A stretch of 64,000 nt of DNA from Owenia fusiformis (lineage: Eukaryota; Annelida; Polychaeta; Sabellida; Oweniidae): contig CAIIXF020000005.1 of NCBI GenBank assembly GCA_903813345.2, positions 3,666,356 through 3,730,355 on the forward strand, in the 5' to 3' direction. The notes below the pieces were generated by a model. The model was not told where the DNA came from, did not search any database, and saw only the letters and a program-made list of their open reading frames with translations. Positions 56,240-64,000 of the stretch are shown here, piece after piece (positions within the stretch are counted from its first letter, which is position 1; each line of letters opens with the position of its first letter). A program made the position numbers and the translations under genes.

Positions 56240-57684
56240 TTAGCGCGGAGATAAATGTTCAATATGACATAAATATTTGATATGACATCGATGAATACTT
56301 TAATCATTCTGGTGGAAATGTCTACCAAACTCCCCTCCCTTGTTCCCCTTCCCCCAAGTAACTTGTTAAGCTAAGTTCACACCAACGGCGCTTTGATGGC
56401 GCTTTTAAGCGGCGTGCAAAGCATAATCAACTGATGTGAATTTCTGAAAATTGTGAATTAAGCTTATATCGAAAAAGCTAAAAATCCTTTGTTCATGTCA
56501 CTAAAGGTTCGAAAACGTTATTACATTTTCCAGTTACTTTAGTTACCACAGTTATCCAAGGCTATTTGGGCAAATAAAATCCGTAGTTTGAGTGATCAAT
56601 TCACGCTCAGCGATACTGCATGGGGGACATGAAAAGTTGTTTATTTTCCAATAAATCCTGCCATCATTTGGTACATCAAAGAACCTGATTATTGGCTAGA
56701 TTAATGATGTCAAAGGTTGTAGGTAGCAATATGTCCATAACAAAGGATTAACTTATTGCTGAAATTGAAAAAGAACAACCCATGCCATCATCAATCTAGC
56801 AAATCCAAAATGACTAATGACTCTGTTTAATGGTAACTGAAAAAAGACTGGAAACTTTTATTATATATAGCAACATACTGAACATAATCGATGGTTTCAT
56901 TTTGGCAATCGAGGTTTTATTACAGATTCTTATATGATAAACCAAACAACTTTTACATTTACCAGTCGCTTATGGTAATTAGCCATACATTTCTAGGTAT
57001 ATGTTTTATCGCAATCGTGTCAAAATATAAATTGTATTGATAAACAGAAAAGAACACAAAAAATCATATACGGGCGCCATTTTTCTAAGGTGTTTCTAAG
57101 TGTTGTTTAATCTCTCTAGACTATCTCTCATCAACGGCTTATTGGAGATTGGTTGAACAATGAACGTGTTATTTATAGCTATAATAACCACGTTGATCGA
57201 TGCTTGGGCGAATTTTAAGGTTTAAATCAGGAAGAGAGAGGTAGAAAGAGGCGTAATCTTGTGGCAAGTTCCTCACCTCCTACGCACTGAATTGTGTTTC
57301 GATTCCCCGTCCATTCTCCACACCGATTTTTTATTTTTAACTCATTGATGTATCCCTTTAAAGGAGTACAGGCTACAGTGAAGCTGTAAAGGAAGGACGT
57401 TTGTTTATTTCCATATTTCTGAATGTAAGCTCATACTAGATTTTACATACATGTTTATTCCAAGTGTTCTACTATATATTGTATAGATTCATCAGGCAGT
57501 TTTCAGTGTATTATTAGCAGAAAATCCCCATCGACCACGTAATCACGTGGTAGGATAGAAGTGATATAAATACACCCTCTCCAGTACCCTTTGCATTCGT
57601 TTGACTTCACTTCTTAAAAGAGAGCTCCGTCTTCAAGCTAGTTTAACTAGACTCTGCACGCAGGGTACCTCTCCAGCTCACAGC
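56240..57684. other. Intergenic, with a possible promoter at its right end
   Basis: No exon recognised. The TATA/E-box cluster at 57535-57572 is listed separately; sequence after it is interrupted at 57685 by MITE copy 3. Confidence 0.4.
57535..57572 (+). promoter_or_regulatory. Candidate core promoter: E-box palindrome plus TATA box
   Basis: The palindrome CCACGTAATCACGTGG (57535-57550, containing CACGTG) lies 15 bp upstream of TATAAATA (57565-57572). A start about 30 bp downstream would fall in GCATTCGTTTGACTTCAC. No matching ORF follows before the MITE at 57685, so this is suggestive only. Confidence 0.3.
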
Positions 57685-58124
57685 AATAGACTAGATGCGA
57701 GTAGAAATAATCTTGATTTACCTCATTAAATATTCAAAATTCAGTAAAAGTGATATCATATTTGAAATCTGCATGTAAAAGTACATCCAGTAATATGGTT
57801 TCGAAAATTGTCTATCAACTTTGAAAATTAAACTTTTTGGGAAAATGTGACTTCTTGTTCGGGTTGATTCACCATAGACCCCATATTACAAAATCACAAA
57901 AAGTGAAATATCTTTTCTTGTATTGGACAGATAACATTTTCTTTTACTGGACATATTTTAATTTGCAGAACTATTAGATACATAAGGGTTATATGAAAAT
58001 TGAACCACGCAAGCAGATGTGATTTAAGTTAAAGGTAACTTTCTTCTATACCCGCCATGCTATCTGACCCGAACGAGCCACCTGGTGGTGAATCTGGTAA
58101 CTACCTACTCGCATCTGCGTTATT
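57685..58124. mobile_element. 440-bp MITE family (GATGCGAGTAG termini), copy 3
   Basis: Ends AATAGACTAGATGCGAGTAG and CTACTCGCATCTGCGTTATT. Closely similar to copy 2 throughout, same length and orientation. A solo left-end fragment of the family lies inverted at about 60827-60877. Confidence 0.87.
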
Positions 58125-58417
58125 GACTAGCTTATATTCACCACTAGCATAGTTCATAGCAAGTGGTGACATCTAATTAATAGATGATTAATCAATTTTA
58201 TATATGACTTGTAAAATGCCAAAAATCTGAAGTCGCTCTTTTGAGAGGCCCTCTATTGGATGAATGTGTATAAAATGTCAGAGAATATCTCGAAAATGGG
58301 ACACGATTTAAGAATGAATTATTTTCGAATGTTTCTTAAAAACATATTGAAAGGATTTTTTCATGAGATGCTCATGACATATCCCTGTACGCTTTGTTTG
58401 TCTTTTTTCTCAAATTG

Positions 58418-58660
58418 ACCCACGGAAATATGCAATACATCAAGTTAAAAAAGTGGTACGAATCATAAAAGCGACGTTGGGTGGTTCACTAGTAATTTTT
58501 TGATGGAAAATCTAGAAATATTACCCAAATTAATTTAAGACTATTCAAAAGAAGACATTCAAATCTATATTATGTAAAAAAATCAAATTGGTCAGAAGCA
58601 GGGATAACGCTCAATTAGAGTGATGAACTTCGTTCTCCAAACCGAGAATCATCCTTTTAA
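58418..58660 (-). mobile_element. CTCGGTTTGGAGAA family, copy 3 (partial, inverted)
   Basis: Inverted match to the left part of copy 2 (51658-51900): AAATTGACCCACGGAAATAT, AAAAGTGGTACGAATCATA, GTTGGGTGGTTCACTAGTAA, ACTTCGTTCTCCAAACCGAG. High similarity by eye. The rest of the element is missing. Confidence 0.75.
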
Positions 58661-58689
58661 AAATTTAAAAAAGGAAATAAGATTAATTT

Positions 58690-60725
58690 TTTAGAAAACT
58701 ACTTGGTATATGATAAAGCAGATATGCGCGGTCGGTTTGGATATGGGGTTTATCCCTCGTGAGATATGCACGTCTACCTTCGGTCCCTATGGTCCATCAG
58801 GTAGATATAGAGATTATCCTATATGAGGTTCAGGATATTGGGATTACCCCGAGGCAAATATAATATATCTGTCCGAGGGCCGCAGGTCCCGAGGGAAAAT
58901 ATATTTTATTCCATAATACTACTGTTTTTCCAGGGAAATATGAAGGAATTAAAATCGTATTGAATCGTATTACATGAAAAAATCGTATTGTCCCCGGGAA
59001 AAAATCGTATTGGAGCGTATTACATGAAAAAATCGTATTGTCCCCGTGAAAAATCGTATTGGAGCGTATTGACCTATTTTTTAGTTTCCCGGTTTATTTT
59101 ATTTATTTATTTTATTTTTCAAACAATGTGCATTTATTAATATAACGTTTGCATTATCCAAATGTAACATTCTAGAGGGATGTATTATGGAATAAATAGG
59201 TTATTTCTGGTCAGGATTCAATATGGGTTTTATTCCTCGGAAAGTATGATATTGACCTTGGGCAATATGATATTGACACTCGGTCGCTGCGCTCTCGGTC
59301 AATATTATATTACCCTTCAGTCAATATCATATTGTCCCTCGGAATAAAACCCATATTCAATCCCTCCCAGTAAATAACCTATATGTATTCCATACCTGAT
59401 GAGGTTTCAGGGGCATATCAACCGGGAATATATTCCATATCCGGCAAATATTTTTCGTATGTCCCGCTCCGACGGAGATCCGGGACATATAAATCGTATG
59501 TCCCGCTCAAAAAAATGTTAAAAATAAATTCGGGAAAAAAAATTGAAAAAAAATTTGAAAAAAAAGTTTTAAAAATATTCTGAAAAAAAAATTATGCCAA
59601 AAAAAGGTGAAAAAATTTGAAAAAAATGTGGGAAAAAAATTTGAAAAAAAAATTTGGATTTTTTTTAGGATTTACAATACATCTTCCCTTGGTCCATTCG
59701 GTCCCTCGGGAAAATGTATTGTATATCCCTCGGATATTCCCTGTATTCAAAACATCCCAGTGCATAACCCTTATGTATTTCATACTTTAGTGGGTTCGGG
59801 GTAGATATCACCCGGGGATATATATTATATCTGAGGAGCGGGCAGGATATATTGTATATGTCCCGCTCTAGGCCAAATGCGGGCAGATATAATATATCCA
59901 TCCCACTCCCGGGAATTTTTTCAAAAGTTTAAAAACTTGAAAAATTTAAATTTCAGAAGTTTAAAAATTTTCAAAAAGTTTAAATGTTACAATTCTATTT
60001 TATTGAACTGAAGGAATATTATGAAAATGTTAAATATGAATTGTGCTTTTACAGTATAGGCCTATCTTGTCATTTGAAAAAGGTGGTAAAGGTTATATCT
60101 ACCCCAAGCCCACTCAAGTATGAGATACACCAGTTATGTACGGTCGATTTTGGATACAGTGTTTATCCCGCGGGAAATATGTGTATCTCCCTCGGTCCCT
60201 GCGGTCCCTCATGAGATACACATATTTCCCTTGGGATAAACCCTGTATCCAAAACCTCCTAGTACATAACCCTTATTTATTCCATAGTTAGCATAATATT
60301 CATAGGATAACATGTGAAAATAAAAACGGTATTTTTGTAATCAGTGGTAAAATATGATATTTTTGACATATTTTCACTTAACCATAGCATACGGTTTTTT
60401 AGTCATGACATTCGGCGTCGTATGCGATGGTTTATGGATTTTTGCTACTTCAGACTCAAAACGATTCTGACGATGACTTTAACTATGGAATAAAAAGAAC
60501 ATCCCATGATTTACTCGTGATATGATTTTAATCCACTCATGGATATTGATATCTGCAATCTCTCGCTACGCTCGCTCGTGCAGATATCATATGCATTCGT
60601 GGATAAAAATCATATCTCTCATAAATCATAGGATATCCTCTATATCCCATGGTTGCAATGATATAGATCGAATATCACATGATGATATATTTGATATGTG
60701 GACCAAGATATCATATTTCAGCAAA
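58690..60725. repeat. Cluster of degenerate palindromic repeats (TCCCTCGG family)
   Basis: Six or so imperfect palindromes in a row: about 58700-58910, 59180-59395, 59400-59480, 59680-59900, 60070-60290 and 60480-60725. Each pairs an AT-rich arm (such as GGGTTTTATTCCTCGG and CCTCGGAATAAAACCC) around a centre rich in GGTCCCT/GCGGTCCCTC. Arms often end near TTATTCCATA. 59490-59680 between them is an A-rich low-complexity tract. No ORF. Confidence 0.6.
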
Positions 60726-60826
60726 CGATTTACAAACCATCGAATATCACTTTTAAACTATCGAATATTACGTCTTAAAAAGTGATATTCGATGGTTTCG
60801 ATTTTTTCAAAAAATGAATTTTGAAT

Positions 60827-60877
60827 ATTTGGTGACGTAAATCAAGATAATTTCTACTCGCATCTTGTCTATTCCAC
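60827..60877 (-). repeat. Solo end of the GATGCGAGTAG MITE
   Basis: Read on the minus strand: AATAGACAAGATGCGAGTAG followed by AAATTATCTTGATTTACGTC, equal to the left about 50 bp of the MITE family; the rest is absent. Confidence 0.75.
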
Positions 60878-61252
60878 AGGTTTGGGAAAGTGTACAGGAA
60901 ATCGAATGTATTCTCGTGTGCATTACAATATCCACATTGAAACATTTTTGGCCTGCAATGGACGTATAATGGATTAGAATATGAGGCCGTGTTATCATTC
61001 AAATGTAAAGTCATGGTATTGGGTTGCAAGTTAATATCAGATTCAATGCAAATTAATCATTTAATATCAGATGCGCGATCAGTCGAATAATGTAATTTCA
61101 GGTCATCAGTTCGATATCTAGCAGTTGTTCTAACGACACGGTATTACTAGGCTATCATGTTATAAATACACACACATATAAATAAATCAAACTGGTACAC
61201 GATATAAGCACGACTGCTCTTTCAATTGAGTATAAATGTTGATAAGCTTACC

Positions 61253-61455
61253 CGGAAGCCAACACATACACGTTTAGACGATGCTATTTTCAGTTCAGTG
61301 TAAGAGTAAATGCCCGGATATCGAAGCTTTTTCGTGTAAAGTTTTAACCAAGCATGTAGTCTCGGGTTATATTGCGTGTAGAATTTATCGATATCAGGGC
61401 CGCTACATGCCAGTGAATGTTTATGTATGGCTTTCATAATATGTTTTGATGACAT
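61253..61455 (-). CDS. Possible first coding exon, unknown protein (low confidence)
   Basis: From the ATG at 61455 (context aacaATGT) a frame of about 67 codons runs to a donor-like CCGG/GTAAGC at 61253-61252. The peptide is basic and aromatic (TQYNPRLHAWLKLYTKKLRY). Codons look more gene-like than the surrounding AT-rich DNA. No family is recognised. An acceptor-like CATTGCAG near 60953 is followed by FQCGYCNAHENTF in one frame, but the phases do not join, so the model stops here. Confidence 0.22.
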
Positions 61456-61700
61456 ATTGTTACATTATTTAAAGTTTACATCTTTGGAATTAAAACATTT
61501 TCCCATAGGATTTGTAACATAACAATGTGTACCATTTACATATTTTACCTTATGATAAGCTAAACATCCTCTGGGATGTGTTTACCACTGTTTTGTAAAT
61601 ATTTATATGATTTTGATAAATAAAAATATAGTTCTAGAAAACCACAAAATGATATATTATCATAATGTGATTAAATTTCCAAAAAACAAAAATTGGGCCC

Positions 61701-62728
61701 AAAGGATAGGTATCGATATGGTGAACTGAATTCAACAATGTTTTCCTCTTAAACCAATTATTGAAAAAAAAATTGTGAAAAACACGGTATTTTATGTAAT
61801 GTTGACTGATTGACAACAATTTAATGCGAAAAGTATTTAGAAATATTTTATATAACTGTTTTTGTTAACATTTTTTTTTTGTGCAATTGTTTTTGCTCCT
61901 TTCTACCAATTCTTAGGAATGAAATAAATGTCTTTCCGACATATACAACATGTACATACAGCATATACAACATGTTTTTAGACCTCTGAATATTATAGTT
62001 ATACAAAGGAATTTTTGGTTGATTTTGAAAAAGTATTCAAAGAATTAAAACAAAATCCCCCAAAATAGATAAAAATTAAAGATAAACCTTTTATTTCATT
62101 CACAAGATACTTTTTTAAAATCAACCAAAACTTCTTTTGTACAATTACAATATTGAGAGACCTAAACATGTTGTGTTTATGTAGTTTCAATGTTAGTTGT
62201 TCCAATGAGGTTCGGAAAGATGTTTGATTTCACTCTGGAAACATGATACAAAGAACAAAACAAGTGTTCGATGTGTTTTCTAGAACAATATAGATGAAAG
62301 TATATATATTTTTCAAATTTTATGTTTATGTCGTTTTGTTCCAGTGAGGTTCGGAAAGATGTTTCATTTCACTCTGGAAACATGATACCAAGATACTTTT
62401 TTAAAATCAACCAAAACTTCTTTTGAACAATTACAATATTGAGAGACCTAAACATGTTGTGTTTATGTAGTTTCAATGTTAGTTGTTCCAATGAGGTTCG
62501 GAAAGATGTTTCATTTCACTCTGGAAACATGATACAAAGTACAAAACAAGTGTTTGATGTGTTTTCTAAAACAATATAGATAAAAGTATATATATTTTTC
62601 AAATTTTATTGTTACCATTCAAAAGATGACCATTAAATTGACGATGTGTTACCTTTTTAGATTTTTTGTATGACTGGTTTAAGAGAAACGTGTGTTCAAA
62701 ATGTTCACCATATCGATACCACTCCTTT
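61701..62728. mobile_element. Fold-back family copy Y (no foreign insertion)
   Basis: Ends AAAGGATAGGTATCGATATG and CATATCGATACCACTCCTTT. It matches copies X and Z and preserves the empty sites for three transposons nested in them. It has its own 286-bp tandem duplication (CAAGATACTTTTTTAAAATC at 62103 and 62389), so its right half is longer. Confidence 0.78.
62103..62675. repeat. 286-bp internal tandem duplication in copy Y
   Basis: Two adjacent copies spanning AACATGTTGTGTTTATGTAG, GTTCGGAAAGATGTTT and CTCTGGAAACATGATAC. Nearly identical, hence recent. Confidence 0.8.
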
Positions 62729-64000
62729 TGAAAATATAAGGGTCGGGCCCCATGCCCCCCCCCCCCCCCCTGGATCCTCCACTGGATAATATACACTGCC
62801 TCAAAAGCCTGATATAGATGGGTGCCTTTTAATAAGTGACACTTAAATGTATTATACTAAACTAACAGTCATACCTTAATTAATCGAGCTCAGAACTTTT
62901 TGCACCAACCCCATTCTCCATAATAAATTAACACGAGATATATTCCAATTATCTAGAATTATCTGTCCAAATGGGTTGTAGCTTACATTGTATCGCGTCG
63001 TAACTAAGTGAAATTAGAGGATGAATGGTACCATTATTTCCTATTTGGAAACTGCTCTGACTTACACTAATTATCTTGCTTGAGTATATTTATGTTCCCT
63101 GCTGCTCAGATCAATGGAACAGGAACAAAACTACATGAATCGTCGAATCAACGAAATTAATGTTTTCTGTGAAGTGTTCAAATGCATTCAGCTTTATCAA
63201 TTTAAATTTCAAACCGATGTCACTTGACTTATTTGGATGTCATTGTAATTAGTTTCTTGTGGTTTTGAAGTGTTATATTTATTCTTGAATGTTTGGATGA
63301 GGTGTTAGACAACGTAACATTGTTTCTTTATGACACTGTGCTCTTAGATGTTTCGCTTTGTTAGTTTCCCCTCTTTTGTAATGTATTTACATATTTTTAA
63401 GTGAGTCCATTAAGTGTCTTCCTACACTAACTGAACAATTATTATCGTCAATTGTAACTGAATTTATCGGCATGGAAAAGTTAACCAACCGTTATATGCC
63501 TATTCAAATGATGAGCAACTTTGTGTGTCACAGACACCGATATTGCTTATCTTTGAGAACATCGTACTGTGTACCTAGCTATGACTTATATCCTACAAAC
63601 AATTAAAATCTGAATATTGACTTTGTTCCCTTTATCCCTTCTAGTTATTTTCAGAATTTCAATTTGATATATCAAGCTTTTTGTGTTGGTTTTATTGACC
63701 TTTCTTTCACCAAGTGGAAGTGACGCAGATTAAGCATGAACGACTTTATTTAATGAGTCTAGTAATATGTAACTGAACGTTAGCTGCATTTTATACCAAG
63801 ATAACTAAACGCTCATCTTTCATATTAAAATATATACAAAAATATATTTATTACGTCATAATACGATTTCGTGTACAGTTATCTGAAGATATAAAATGAA
63901 ACTAGTAATAACTGAATTTCTTCTTCGTTTTCTTTATTTTCTTTAATAATTTACGATATAAAAAATTATATAGTATATATACGAGTATGTGCTGGAGGTA
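62729..64000. other. Intergenic, no gene recognised
   Basis: Apart from a poly-C run at 62756-62770 next to CTGGATCCTCCACTGGAT, nothing distinctive is seen to the end of the window. Confidence 0.4.

Noticed and set aside
60775-61029. Frame containing FQCGYCNAHENTF, like a zinc finger
   Set aside because: It lacks the spaced His pair, runs into a MITE fragment, and its phase does not join the candidate exon at 61253.

Overview
The window is AT-rich, intron-bearing, transposon-dense eukaryotic DNA. A PLAC8-family gene with four short exons, a tyrosine-recombinase (Ngaro-type) retrotransposon, many short inverted-repeat DNA transposons and homopolymeric C/G tracts point to an invertebrate animal, most likely a marine lophotrochozoan such as a mollusc. 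The taxon is an inference. There are no bacterial operons, rRNA, tRNA or CRISPR arrays.

Host genes are few. One complete PLAC8 (cornifelin/onzin-like, cysteine-rich) gene lies on the minus strand at 29404-24177 with four exons. Canonical splice sites and matching phases give a 176-residue protein. A second, paralogous PLAC8 locus lies on the same strand at 50508-47344, but only its last two exons are visible. Its final intron is 2.9 kb and full of mobile elements, against 170 bp in the first gene. Two weaker candidate first exons (28865-29006 plus, 61253-61455 minus) and one candidate TATA promoter (about 57565) are listed at low confidence.

The most complete mobile element is a 5.6-kb Ngaro-type retrotransposon at 31501-37095. 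It has a gag-like ORF with a CCHC knuckle, a reverse transcriptase/RNase H ORF, a tyrosine recombinase ORF and textbook split direct repeats (A1 ... B1-A2 ... B2). Both repeat pairs are identical, so the insertion looks recent. A minisatellite-bearing spacer between RT/RH and recombinase may be an intron.

The rest is layered transposon history. 0-9 kb: a fold-back element, mariner-like inverted repeats, a LINE fragment and the first copy of a 440-bp MITE. 9-15 kb: a hAT-like element nested in another, and a 147-bp tandem array. 15.4-18.1 kb: a 62-bp satellite interrupted by a hAT-like element and a probable solo LTR. 20-24 kb: inverted-repeat elements, including one with a decayed mariner transposase. 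38.6-46.9 kb: a fold-back family whose copies carry three different nested transposons, each checkable against empty sites in sister copies; one contains a second nested element with palindromic arrays. 43.8-44.6 kb: a terminal-inverted-repeat element with a motif spaced at about 10.6 bp. 48-63 kb: more MITEs, palindromes and fold-back copies.

All calls come from reading the sequence and in-window comparison; no database search was run. Boundaries marked approximate could move by tens of bases.
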